A stretch of 59,420 bases of DNA from positions 1 through 59,420 of the forward strand of contig CAYURP010000014.1 in assembly GCA_964447175.1 (NCBI GenBank), in the 5' to 3' direction. The stretch comes from CAYURP01 sp964447175 (lineage in GTDB: Bacteria; Zixibacteria; MSB-5A5; SM23-73-2). Position 1 is the stretch's first letter; the number at the start of each line of letters is the position of its first letter. Positions 34,296 to 42,317 of this stretch are shown here, piece after piece. The translations under genes and the position numbers were made by a program. The notes under the pieces were generated by a model that saw only the letters and a program-made list of their open reading frames with translations, searched no databases and had not been told where the DNA came from.

Positions 34296-34805
34296 TCACA
34301 CATTATCGAAATGCTGGTCGCTTGTTTTTTGTTCCCTCCCATGTCTGTCTATATATGTAAAACAGATCTTACCTTCACATGAATGCAAAAACTGGTTTAA
34401 GTCAGTAAGATCGTCTATTGACACATCACTTTTTCTAAGCGTTATTATACATTCTCCTTCTTTTATGGATTCGTTTTTCCCTAGCGTTATGTCAATTTTT
34501 ATTTCTTTACGAAAAACTCTGGAAGGTGATTTTTTAGTCCATCCTTCAAATATAATTTTCATAATATGAATTGGTAAAAATCCCCTATTGGTAAATACAG
34601 GGTGATATTCTCTTGAATCTATCCCTCCAGTCCATGGTAATTTATCGACCACTATAAACGGAGCAATTCTTAATTCGAATTCCCGTGCCATTATATCAGC
34701 CATTCTTTTAGTATCATCCGCTAGTCGTCTCGTGTGCTGCATATATAAGTAAGTTACTATTAATAGTCCAATCGTGATTATTACTATAGCCCAGTTCGTA
34801 AACAT
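34296..34805 (-). CDS. Hypothetical single-pass membrane protein between grpE and dnaK
   Basis: 169 residues of unknown family. One N-terminal membrane helix (WAIVIITIGLLIVTYLYM, residues 5-22) is followed by a charged helix (TRRLADDTKRMADIMARE) and a beta-rich domain of about 120 residues. The domain includes APFIVVDKLPWTGG and ECIITLRKSDVSIDDL. It begins 7 bases after the grpE stop and ends 41 bases before dnaK, so it is inside the heat-shock operon. The grpE-dnaK pair is normally contiguous, which makes this an insertion. The sequence is AT-rich beside its neighbours. A membrane stress role is possible but speculative. Confidence 0.7.
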   Translation of the reverse strand: MFTNWAIVIITIGLLIVTYLYMQHTRRLADDTKRMADIMAREFELRIAPFIVVDKLPWTGGIDSREYHPVFTNRGFLPIHIMKIIFEGWTKKSPSRVFRKEIKIDITLGKNESIKEGECIITLRKSDVSIDDLTDLNQFLHSCEGKICFTYIDRHGREQKTSDQHFDNV

Positions 34806-34812
34806 TTTTTTT

Positions 34813-35508
34813 CTAGTGGTCTTTTTTATTTTCTTCTTCTGATTCTTTTTCTTCAGCTTCCACCTTTTCCTCTTCTCTCTCTTCGGCCTTTTCCTTAGCT
34901 CCGGTGGAGACGATTACCTTGGGGGCTTTGATTACCCTGTCATTTAATATATAACCCTTAGAAATCTCATCTATTATGGTACTTTCAGGAAATTCATCCG
35001 ATTCTCTCTGAGACACAGCCTCGTGAAAATTGGGGTCGAATTTCTCGCCAACGGTTTTTATGGGCTGCAGCCCTTCTTTTTCTAATACATCCTTTAAAGA
35101 TTCATAAATCAGCTCAACCCCTTTGTGGAAATTGTCGAAATCCGTGGAATTCTTAGCATGATTTAAAGCCCTCTGGAAATTATCCAGGGTTTCAGTTAAT
35201 TTCGTGATTAAGTTTTCATTGGCAAATTTTACCAGGTTTTCGAATTCTCTGGCTGTTCTTTTCTTGAAATTATCGAAATCAGCAGCCACCCGGAGAAGCC
35301 TGTCCTCCAGCTCTTTTGCTTGATTCTCTGATTCTTTTAACCTTTCTTTCAGGATGTCTATCTCGGTTGATTCTTCTTTTCCCTTTTCAAGTGGAGCTGT
35401 GACTTCGATATCTTTTTTTTCTTTTTCTTCCTTCTTTTCCTCTATTTCCTCGGGGATAGATTCAGCTTTCGCGTCTTTTGGGTCTTTCTTCCCTTTTTTG
35501 GAGGACAC
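34813..35508 (-). CDS. grpE: Nucleotide exchange factor GrpE
   Basis: 231 residues. GrpE dimers release ADP from DnaK. The first 60 residues are a highly charged Lys/Glu tail, then a long coiled coil (LKERLKESENQAKELEDRLLRVAADFDNFKKRT), the family core FANENLITKLTETLDNFQRAL, then EKEGLQPI and the beta-wing signature FDPNFHEAVS...GYILNDRVIKAPKVIVS. An extra acidic C-terminal tail of about 25 residues makes it longer than E. coli GrpE. It follows hrcA by 11 bases in the same operon. Confidence 0.96.
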   Translation of the reverse strand: MSSKKGKKDPKDAKAESIPEEIEEKKEEKEKKDIEVTAPLEKGKEESTEIDILKERLKESENQAKELEDRLLRVAADFDNFKKRTAREFENLVKFANENLITKLTETLDNFQRALNHAKNSTDFDNFHKGVELIYESLKDVLEKEGLQPIKTVGEKFDPNFHEAVSQRESDEFPESTIIDEISKGYILNDRVIKAPKVIVSTGAKEKAEEREEEKVEAEEKESEEENKKDH

Positions 35509-35519
35509 TTTCTTCTCCT

Positions 35520-36554
35520 TTACTGTTTTGACAATATGTCGCTTAAAAGCTTGGCTGTGTAATCCACTAAACTCACCAGCTTTGAGTATCTCATTCTCTT
35601 GGGTCCTATGATTCCTATGATTCCTTTCAAATCACCTGATCCGTATGAGGAGGTTACCAAACTACAAGATTCTATTTCATCTCTTTTGATTTCTTTGCCA
35701 ATGGTAATGGTTATTCCCTCATTTACGCCTTTGGCAGCCAGAAGCTCTGTCAATATTCTTTTCTGCTCAAGAAGCTCTATGAAGGAGGAGAGCTTTTCCT
35801 CATCTTTAAATTCAGGTTGACTGACAATGTTAGTTGCACCTCCCAGATGGAGTTGCTCAATTTGATCAAAGTTTAATAAATTAGCAGAAGAATCCAGGAA
35901 AAGTTTAATCAACTTAGGATCTGCGGTAGATGTTTCCTTCAATCTTTCACTGATGGAATTCCTGATATCACCTAAGCTCAAGCCACATAACCGCTCATTT
36001 AAAATGCTTTTGGTTTTGTCCAAGGCCAAAGTCTCAAGGCCTGAATCAACCTCCAGAAGAATGCTTCGCACCAGCCCCGATTTGATTGCCAGAACCACCA
36101 AAAGTTTCCTCTCCGCTACTGGTATCAGATCGATGTTGGTCAAAACCCCCTGCTCAAATCGAGGAGCCAGAGTAACCCCCAGCTGTTTTGAGATGTCACC
36201 CAGGACTTTTGAGGTCTGTTCCATCAGTTCCTCCACTGCCCCGTAATCCACCATCATCTCCTTCTGGATCATTTTCTCCTCGGATTCAGTCAGACTCTCA
36301 GGTTTAAGCAGATTATCCACATAAGCCCGGTATCCCTTATCTGTGGGAATTCTGCCGGCTGATGTGTGTGGCTTCTGAATCAGTCCCTTCTCCTCTAAAT
36401 CCTTAAGGGTATTACGAATTGTAGCCGGACTTACGCCCAACTTATATCTGGTCGCAATGGCTTCTGAACCTACTGGTTTGGCAGTACCTATATAGAGATT
36501 TATCAAAGCCTGCAGGACGATTTTTTCTCTATCTGAAATATTCTCAAAGGTCAT
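35520..36554 (-). CDS. hrcA: Heat-inducible transcription repressor HrcA
   Basis: 344 residues, full length. HrcA dimers bind the CIRCE operator and repress chaperone genes until GroE becomes busy. The N-terminal winged helix is clear (SDREKIVLQALINLYIGTAKPVGSEAI, then YKLGVSPATIRNTLKDLEEKGLI and HTSAGRIPTDKGYRAYVD). The C-terminal GAF-like domain ends with GIIGPKRMRYSKLVSLVDYTAKLLS. It heads the operon. A near-perfect CIRCE (36597-36623) overlaps the expected transcript start, so it represses itself with grpE and dnaK. The start lacks a clear Shine-Dalgarno. Confidence 0.97.
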   Translation of the reverse strand: MTFENISDREKIVLQALINLYIGTAKPVGSEAIATRYKLGVSPATIRNTLKDLEEKGLIQKPHTSAGRIPTDKGYRAYVDNLLKPESLTESEEKMIQKEMMVDYGAVEELMEQTSKVLGDISKQLGVTLAPRFEQGVLTNIDLIPVAERKLLVVLAIKSGLVRSILLEVDSGLETLALDKTKSILNERLCGLSLGDIRNSISERLKETSTADPKLIKLFLDSSANLLNFDQIEQLHLGGATNIVSQPEFKDEEKLSSFIELLEQKRILTELLAAKGVNEGITITIGKEIKRDEIESCSLVTSSYGSGDLKGIIGIIGPKRMRYSKLVSLVDYTAKLLSDILSKQ

Positions 36555-36596
36555 GCTTTTTATAAGTTCTTGTATTGTAGAAGATTAATTATTGTA

Positions 36597-36623
36597 TTAG
36601 CACTTCTCCTTTAAGAGTGCTAA
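36597..36623 (-). promoter_or_regulatory. CIRCE operator
   Basis: Inverted repeat TTAGCACTT-N9-GAGTGCTAA with one mismatch from the TTAGCACTC consensus. It lies immediately downstream of the -10 box, at the predicted start of transcription, the standard place for HrcA repression. Confidence 0.95.
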
Positions 36624-36627
36624 TATA

Positions 36628-36656
36628 ATTATACGTCGTAACTAAAATGTTGTCAA
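36628..36656 (-). promoter_or_regulatory. Consensus sigma-70 promoter of hrcA-grpE-X-dnaK
   Basis: On the minus strand, TTGACA (36651-36656), exactly 17 bases, then TATAAT (36628-36633): a perfect match to the housekeeping consensus, directly followed by CIRCE. Confidence 0.93.
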
Positions 36657-36690
36657 GGTAAAATTCCCATAACTCATTATTGTGTTTTAT

Positions 36691-36718
36691 CCAGAACCTG
36701 ACTTAAGTCAGGTTCTGG
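36691..36718. repeat. 28-base perfect palindrome, copy 2 of 3
   Basis: CCAGAACCTGACTT followed by its exact complement. It is identical to 54011-54038. It lies just past the stop of the TIGR04076 gene and may stop or stabilise transcripts, though no long T-run follows. Confidence 0.9.
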
Positions 36719-36736
36719 TTTCTTTCAGAATTCAAA

Positions 36737-37030
36737 CTAAGCTTTTTTCAATCTCCTCACCTCAAACACCACCAGGTTAACCGGATCAGGACAGCATACA
36801 TCAATGGCATCAGGATCATCCGCCCAGAAATGAGTACCCTTGAACATTAAGGTTCTGGCAGTGGGAATAACAGTAAGCATAGCTTCGACGCAAAGCTCTG
36901 CTGGAGTAGTGCCACCCCTGAAATAGAATACATCACCTGCCTTATGTCCCATAGCACATTTGCCTTTAACCGATTTGACCTCAACTTTAATGTCGGGTAT
37001 CTTTTTTGATCCCACTTTCTTTTTTACCAT
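36737..37030 (-). CDS. TIGR04076 family protein
   Basis: 97 residues, small and cytoplasmic. The family hallmarks are all here: GKCAMGHKAGDVFYF, then CVEAMLTVIPTARTLMF and CCPDPVNLVVFEVRRL. Conserved Cys and His suggest metal or redox chemistry, but no function is established for the family. Ribosome site AGGAGGG precedes ATG 37030. It starts 34 bases after the nucleotidyltransferase gene ends and may share its transcript. Confidence 0.88.
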   Translation of the reverse strand: MVKKKVGSKKIPDIKVEVKSVKGKCAMGHKAGDVFYFRGGTTPAELCVEAMLTVIPTARTLMFKGTHFWADDPDAIDVCCPDPVNLVVFEVRRLKKA

Positions 37031-37063
37031 TTTTCCCTCCTGTTTTTTATTTTTCGTAAAAGG

Positions 37064-37780
37064 CTAATACCTGGATATTTTCCTGGTTTGGGATGTAAGA
37101 CGATTTAATTTTTTTAAGATCCTCTGAGAAAAAAAGGCTAACTTCAAAAGGACCGGATCCGGGTTTTTCATCAATTCGGGTTTGTGTTTTTTCCAGTTCT
37201 CCAAAACCCGAACCAGCTCCATATCTTTAGAATCATTTAAGCTATTTTTCAATTCCTTTCTGGTTACCGGGTATTTTCCTGTTTTCAGACTGACATAGAC
37301 CTTCAAACATATCATCACCTCTTTGAGCCTCCAGTAGATGCTTCGCACCATCCTGTCTCTGGGATGCTGGTGAGTGAAAAGATACCTGCCCCAGAAACCG
37401 ATCTGGTCTGCATGCTTTTTGATCTCTGAAATCTCCTGATCTTTTGTAGGCTTAAGCACAGGGCATTTTCCAAAAAGAAGTTTTACCCCGTAATGGAACT
37501 GATGCCTGCCATAAGGGACGTAGTGTTCCATATCCAGGCTGGAGAAAAAAAGCACTGTGGCATTCCGGAATTCCTTTTCCTTAAGAATTTTTCTAAGTTT
37601 GACCAAATCCTTACGTGTGATTTTTTTCAAACCCACTAAAAAATCAACGTCACTATCCGGCTTAGCTTCAGCAATGGCCCAGCTTCCGTGGTGGATGATG
37701 AAGACCAGGTTCTTTTCATAATCCTTTTTCATTCTCCGGACAAACCTATTTAAAAGTAACCTAACCTCCGCTTTCCTCAT
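37064..37780 (-). CDS. Nucleotidyltransferase-domain protein with a helical C-terminal domain
   Basis: 238 residues. Residues about 25-60 show the polymerase-beta-type nucleotidyltransferase core: HHGSWAIAEAKPDSDVDFLVG, the 'GS...G....SD.D.' motif with both catalytic aspartates in SDVD. The C-terminal 100 residues are helical (WRLKEVMICLKVYVSLKTGKYP, then a Lys-rich end), like the HEPN or KNTase-C domains attached to such enzymes. It could add nucleotides to an antibiotic, protein or RNA; the target is not predictable. No separate antitoxin partner is adjacent, which argues against a classical MNT/HEPN toxin-antitoxin pair. It lies 22 bases after the AarF-like gene. Confidence 0.75.
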   Translation of the reverse strand: MRKAEVRLLLNRFVRRMKKDYEKNLVFIIHHGSWAIAEAKPDSDVDFLVGLKKITRKDLVKLRKILKEKEFRNATVLFFSSLDMEHYVPYGRHQFHYGVKLLFGKCPVLKPTKDQEISEIKKHADQIGFWGRYLFTHQHPRDRMVRSIYWRLKEVMICLKVYVSLKTGKYPVTRKELKNSLNDSKDMELVRVLENWKKHKPELMKNPDPVLLKLAFFSQRILKKLNRLTSQTRKISRY

Positions 37781-37802
37781 CTATTTCTCTCAAAATCAAA
37801 AA

Positions 37803-39485
37803 TTATAACTTACCTGATCTTAACATGGCCAGGACCAGCCAGATCCCCAGAATCCCCGCAAAGACAAACCCCAAAATTCCAAAAAGAGGATAACCCAGGA
37901 ATTTATAACCTACCTCCAATCTCATTATCAAAGAGGAACCCACGATAATGGCAGCGATAATCAAACTGAAGGATAACCGGTTGGCTGACCTTTCCACCTG
38001 GAGCATTAACTTTTCCAAGCCCTTGTGATGGAACTCCAACTCCAGCTCACCCCGGGATAGTTTCTCCAATATTCTTCTGAGCTCGTGAGGAAAGGGAGTT
38101 ATAAGCTCTCTCATATCCTGCAGAAAGGCTACAATATCTCGCAGGACTATTTTGGGCCGATACTTTCTCCGGGATAGCTTTTTTACGAAGGGAACTGCTT
38201 CAGTTACCAGGTCATATTCGGGATCAAGCATCCTGCCGACTTCCTCGTAGGTGATCAAAGCCTTTCCAAATAACATCAGGTCAGACTGGAGAGAGATTTT
38301 GTGATGGTGGACAATGTCAAAGGCTTGATTGACCAACGTTTTCATATCAACTCGGGACAGCGGGATTTTGTGATAGCGGTAGAGGAAATCGGTCAGATCA
38401 GCTTCCAGTGCTCTTAAATCAGGAGTTTGTTCCAGAACGCCAGCTTTTTGCCAGGTTCTTATTACTCCTCGGGGATTCCAGCTGACCACAGACACTAAAA
38501 GCTCGGAGAGTTCATCCATAGTGCTCTCGGAGAGCCGGCCCATCATTCCGTAATCCACTGGAGCTATGACATTATTTCCCAGTACAAATAGATTCCCGGG
38601 ATGGGGATCAGCATGAAAAAAACCATCCAGAAATACCTGTTTGAAAACAGACCTTCCAGCGTTTTTAGCGATGGTCTTTCTGTCCAGTCCTTCCTCATCA
38701 ATCTTCTTCAGGTTTGTAACCTTGATCCCCTTAATGTACTCTAATGTTAAAACCAAATCAGTAGTCATATCCCAGAAGACCCGGGGCACAAAAACAGTGG
38801 GATCATCCTTGAAGTTTAAAGCGAAGATCTCCACGTTTCTCGCCTCGTTTTTGAAATCCACTTCCCTTCTGAAAGTCTTCGTGAGTTCATCCACCATCCC
38901 TTTTGGATCGTATTGCCTGCTTTCCGGAATATACCTTTCCAGAAGATTAGTCAGATCAGTCAGAATCTCCATGTCGGTATCGATAATGGGTTTTATACCC
39001 GGACGTTGAACCTTAACCACCACCTCTTCTCCTTTGTTAGTCTCAGCCCTGTGAACCTGAGATAAAGAGGCAGAGGCTATAGGAGTTTTATCAAAAGAGG
39101 AAAATAGATCATTCAAAGATGCTTTTAGCTCTTTTTCCACTATCTTTTTAGCCTCTTCAAATGAAAATGGTGCTACCTCGTCCTGTAATTTTGAAAGCTC
39201 AATAACCAGCTCCAGCGGAATCATAAATGGACGAGTGGAAAGAAGCTGTCCCAATTTCACGAAGGTAGGACCTAACTCCTCCAGAGCCAATCTTATCTTT
39301 TGAGCATAACTAAGTTTTTCCACCTCAGTTTTTTCCCGGGCAAAGATCTTTCTGCCCAATCTGAGGTAAGGACCTATCCTCATCTGATCCAGAATATGCC
39401 CGAATCCATATTTCACCAAAACCCCTATGATCTGGCGATATCTTCTGAGATTACGAGTCCTCTTATCGATCCGTGGTATGCGCAT
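37803..39485 (-). CDS. AarF/UbiB (ABC1) atypical kinase-like protein
   Basis: 560 residues, the usual length. UbiB/ABC1 proteins are membrane-bound atypical kinases/ATPases that support quinone synthesis or lipid handling. The N-terminal signature LGPTFVKLGQLLSTRP is present, with the KxGQ motif (KLGQ). ASASLSQVHRAE is the Ala-rich nucleotide loop, VVKVQRPGI holds the ion-pair lysine, FFHADPHPGNLF is the catalytic loop and DYGMMGRL the metal-binding motif. Two C-terminal membrane helices anchor it (LIIAAIIVGSSLIM and GILGFVFAGILGIWLVLAM). No other quinone gene is in the window. Confidence 0.93.
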   Translation of the reverse strand: MRIPRIDKRTRNLRRYRQIIGVLVKYGFGHILDQMRIGPYLRLGRKIFAREKTEVEKLSYAQKIRLALEELGPTFVKLGQLLSTRPFMIPLELVIELSKLQDEVAPFSFEEAKKIVEKELKASLNDLFSSFDKTPIASASLSQVHRAETNKGEEVVVKVQRPGIKPIIDTDMEILTDLTNLLERYIPESRQYDPKGMVDELTKTFRREVDFKNEARNVEIFALNFKDDPTVFVPRVFWDMTTDLVLTLEYIKGIKVTNLKKIDEEGLDRKTIAKNAGRSVFKQVFLDGFFHADPHPGNLFVLGNNVIAPVDYGMMGRLSESTMDELSELLVSVVSWNPRGVIRTWQKAGVLEQTPDLRALEADLTDFLYRYHKIPLSRVDMKTLVNQAFDIVHHHKISLQSDLMLFGKALITYEEVGRMLDPEYDLVTEAVPFVKKLSRRKYRPKIVLRDIVAFLQDMRELITPFPHELRRILEKLSRGELELEFHHKGLEKLMLQVERSANRLSFSLIIAAIIVGSSLIMRLEVGYKFLGYPLFGILGFVFAGILGIWLVLAMLRSGKL

Positions 39486-39687
39486 GAATCATCTCTTTTA
39501 AAGGCTGAAACTAACTTATTAAATTACAAAGAATAGTCAATAAAAAAATCTCCGAGGAACAGCAATTTGAAGTCTTCAGAAATTAATCGGGTTTTATGAG
39601 GAGCTAATTTTAAAATGTTTTCTGAAAAAGAAGTCTGTTTTTTTTAGTTATGATAGATTCATATTTTATTGATAAATGGGTAAAAAA

Positions 39688-39718
39688 AAGTGGCTCTCAG
39701 AATTTCCGAGAGCCACTT
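39688..39718 (-). terminator. Rho-independent terminator of the pilMNOPQ unit
   Basis: Arms AAGTGGCTCTC and GAGAGCCACTT around a nine-base loop, followed on the minus strand by a T-run. It sits 25 bases past the pilQ stop. Confidence 0.92.
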
Positions 39719-39742
39719 CTATCTGGACTGTTAGGAAATGCT

Positions 39743-41056
39743 CTATTTCTCATCAAATCCCAAAGTTGAGTCTAATGCTCCATGAATTCCTCTGGTAACC
39801 ACCCTGGGAGTTACAGTTATGATGAGTTCCCGATTTATGATCTCATCCTGAGTGTAACTGAAGAGATATCCTAAAAAAGGTATATCCTTCAAGATGGGAA
39901 GTCCGGTTTTGGTTGATTTCTTCTCCTGGCTGGTCAATCCACCGATCACTGCAGGTTGATTATTTTCCACAACCACATTGGTCTCGGCGTTGTTGGTATT
40001 TATTATCACCCCATTGGGATCGAACTGATAGGAACTGCGTTCAGGTCTCAAATTCATCAGGATTCGGTTCTCCGAGGTTATATGAGGAGTTACTTTCAGA
40101 ATGGTTCCCACCTCCACAAAGGTAACCACCACGTTTCCGGATTGATCAAACTGCTTAACTGGAATCTTTTGACCCATCTGGATCAGTGCTTGTTTATTAT
40201 CCACCGTGGTAATCACCGGAGAAGCCAGGATCTTAGCTTTGTTGTCCTTCATCAAAGCGGATATGGTTCCGCTCAGGTCAAAATCCTCCTGAACTGTGGT
40301 ATAGGTGAAGCTGCCTATGGGATCACTTACCCGGTCAGCCATTTGCTCGATGGTGGCTTCATGACTGGTTTTATATCCCCCATTTGCGTCTGGTGGTCCA
40401 TATCTGCTGGTAAAAAAGGTCCAGTCTATACCCAGCTCCTGAAGAGCTGAGGATTCCACCTCTAATAGCTGAGCCGTGATCTCAATCTGATCCGTTTCTT
40501 TATCCAGGGTTTGCACCATCTCTTGAGCCCGGGTGATATTTTCAGGAATATCCCTTATTATCAAAGAGTTAGTTCTATCGTCCACGTCTATCACTCCCCT
40601 GCTGGACAGGACCGTCTTTACCGGCTTTACCAATTCGGAAGCTGTGGCATTTTCTATTCTTATCACCTCAGTTTTCAGGGATATCAAAGCTTCCTGCTCG
40701 GATTTGTGTTTCTCCTTAGACATCACCTCCTGCATATATTCATTCATGGGGAGCACCCGGATGTATCCTTTTTCCTCGATTCCAGCTAAGCCATAGGTTT
40801 TAAGCACAATATCCAATGCATCAGCCCAGTTAACCCGTTGAAGGGTTAAACTCACATTTCCCTTCACTTCAGGTGAGGTAACAATATTTACATTGCCATA
40901 ATCAGCCAAAAAACTCAACACCGCGTGTATATCCGCATCCTTTAAAGTTAAGGATTTGATCTCTTTGCCCGCTGCTGTTAGTAAGCTGGGAAATAGAAGT
41001 AGAAAAATGATCAGGCCCAATAACAATAGTCTGACATAGCTTTTTTTCTTCATCAT
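39743..41056 (-). CDS. pilQ: Type IV pilus secretin PilQ
   Basis: 437 residues with a signal peptide (SYVRLLLLGLIIFLLLFPSLLTA). PilQ multimers form the outer-membrane pore for the pilus. Order: an STN/N0 domain (LKDADIHAVLSFLADYGNVNIV, about 30-110), an N1/KH-like domain (TEVIRIENATASELVKPVKTVL, about 125-195), then the secretin domain (QIEITAQLLEVESSALQELGIDW to the end, with VVENNQPAVIGGLTSQEKKSTK and PILKDIPFLGYLF). It is short because it lacks the peptidoglycan-binding AMIN domains usual at the PilQ N-terminus; an AMIN domain is instead in the preceding gene. Last gene of the operon. Confidence 0.95.
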   Translation of the reverse strand: MMKKKSYVRLLLLGLIIFLLLFPSLLTAAGKEIKSLTLKDADIHAVLSFLADYGNVNIVTSPEVKGNVSLTLQRVNWADALDIVLKTYGLAGIEEKGYIRVLPMNEYMQEVMSKEKHKSEQEALISLKTEVIRIENATASELVKPVKTVLSSRGVIDVDDRTNSLIIRDIPENITRAQEMVQTLDKETDQIEITAQLLEVESSALQELGIDWTFFTSRYGPPDANGGYKTSHEATIEQMADRVSDPIGSFTYTTVQEDFDLSGTISALMKDNKAKILASPVITTVDNKQALIQMGQKIPVKQFDQSGNVVVTFVEVGTILKVTPHITSENRILMNLRPERSSYQFDPNGVIINTNNAETNVVVENNQPAVIGGLTSQEKKSTKTGLPILKDIPFLGYLFSYTQDEIINRELIITVTPRVVTRGIHGALDSTLGFDEK

Positions 41057-41071
41057 AATTAATTCTCCTTT

Positions 41072-42304
41072 TTAATATTCTGGTGGTAATTCCAAGCTAA
41101 TTACTCTTGACCAACCATACTCCTCTATCTGGAAAAAGATTTTATTTTCGAAAACATTAACCACATATCCATTTTTCACTTTGTCACCACTTTTCAGTAG
41201 GTAACCGTATCCTCTGTTATCCTCCAGTAAAGCCTTATACCCACTCCCATCCTCCAGGGTTCCCACCAGTTTCAAATTCTCAACTGAGGGTAAAGGAATT
41301 TCACCGAATTCAAAATCAATCTCCTGGCTCAACGGAACGAAGGGATCTCTTCTTCCCTCATTTAAATAGACCAGACTCTCCCTTTCTGCAATCCCGGCTC
41401 CCGGTTGAGGTCTTTCCAAAGCCTCCTGGGTTATTGCTGCAGTATCCACTGAAGTTACCGGAACAGCTTTGGATTCCTCTGCTTTTGTCTCTTCGATTTT
41501 TTCTTCCCGGGGCAATGCCACTACATCCTCGGGCTTTGGGGTCTCAGCTTCCACCTGTATTCCCTTTTTCACCAGCTTTTTGTCTTTTTCCTTTTTCATC
41601 TCAATCGGAGTAGTGCTGGGCTTGGTTTCTTTAAAAGGAGGTTTTTCAACAACAACCGGGAATTCATCTGGCTTTTGCTCTGATTTAGGTTGATCCTTCT
41701 TGGTATCAACTTTGGTATATTTCACCTCAGCCTTTGAAATTTTCTTATCCGGAGTCGCAACCGCTTCTTTGCTAACAAATTTCTTTTCATCATTTTTTTG
41801 AATATTGATCTTTTCTGGAAGTTCCTCTTTTAATTTCAGTTTTGCAGGATCCACAGCCCAGAAAAATGGAGCTACATCTTTTTTGGTGGAAATAGCTATG
41901 GTGGTCTCATTGCCCTTTTTACGCTCCACAACTCTGTAAACCACGGCTTCCTTCAGATCCAGGACTATTCGGGTGATCTTTTCAGGCTCCACCTGATATT
42001 GACTTGTTCTTATTGCCGTGATCGTTCCCCCGGGAATATCTCTGTAGTTATATTGTGGCAACCTGTGAATTGCATTCTTTAAGTCAACTACTATCCGGTC
42101 TGGTTTGTCACCTTTAGCTGGAAGGATGAAATGGGTAAACTCAACCTTATCCTCAGTAAATATGGTGAAGTATGTGAAATCCTTTTTATTATCCAGGCTG
42201 AGATTGATAACTGAAGTAGCTGAAGTTACCCCGGAAACTTTTGAAAATAATATGAATCCAATGAAAAGGGCTAAAACAGATATAAATTTCAAGTGCTTTC
42301 TCAT
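41072..42304 (-). CDS. pilP: AMIN-PilP fusion lipoprotein-like pilus assembly protein
   Basis: 410 residues. The signal-like N-terminus (FISVLALFIGFILFSKVSG) is followed by an AMIN domain at about 35-145 (DRIVVDLKNAIHRLP, then TRIVLDLKEAVVYRV), which binds peptidoglycan. A long charged Lys/Glu/Pro linker spans about 165-310. The last 95 residues are PilP-like (EGRRDPFVPL, NLKLVGTLEDGSGYKALLED, GYLLKSGDKV). PilP normally links the inner-membrane PilNO complex to PilQ and is only about 170 residues long. Here the AMIN domain has moved from PilQ to this protein. There is no lipobox cysteine at the expected site. It lies 13 bases after pilO and 15 before pilQ. Confidence 0.85.
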   Translation of the reverse strand: MRKHLKFISVLALFIGFILFSKVSGVTSATSVINLSLDNKKDFTYFTIFTEDKVEFTHFILPAKGDKPDRIVVDLKNAIHRLPQYNYRDIPGGTITAIRTSQYQVEPEKITRIVLDLKEAVVYRVVERKKGNETTIAISTKKDVAPFFWAVDPAKLKLKEELPEKINIQKNDEKKFVSKEAVATPDKKISKAEVKYTKVDTKKDQPKSEQKPDEFPVVVEKPPFKETKPSTTPIEMKKEKDKKLVKKGIQVEAETPKPEDVVALPREEKIEETKAEESKAVPVTSVDTAAITQEALERPQPGAGIAERESLVYLNEGRRDPFVPLSQEIDFEFGEIPLPSVENLKLVGTLEDGSGYKALLEDNRGYGYLLKSGDKVKNGYVVNVFENKIFFQIEEYGWSRVISLELPPEY

Positions 42305-42317
42305 TCTTTTCCTTTCC

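Noticed and set aside
36691..36718. Palindrome as a simple rho-independent terminator
   Set aside because: It is fully symmetric with no loop and is not followed by a T-run, and another identical copy lies away from a matching context; I treat it as a repeat element.
37064..37780. Classical two-gene MNT/HEPN toxin-antitoxin system
   Set aside because: There is no separate small HEPN gene beside it; the helical part is in the same chain and the neighbours belong to other families.
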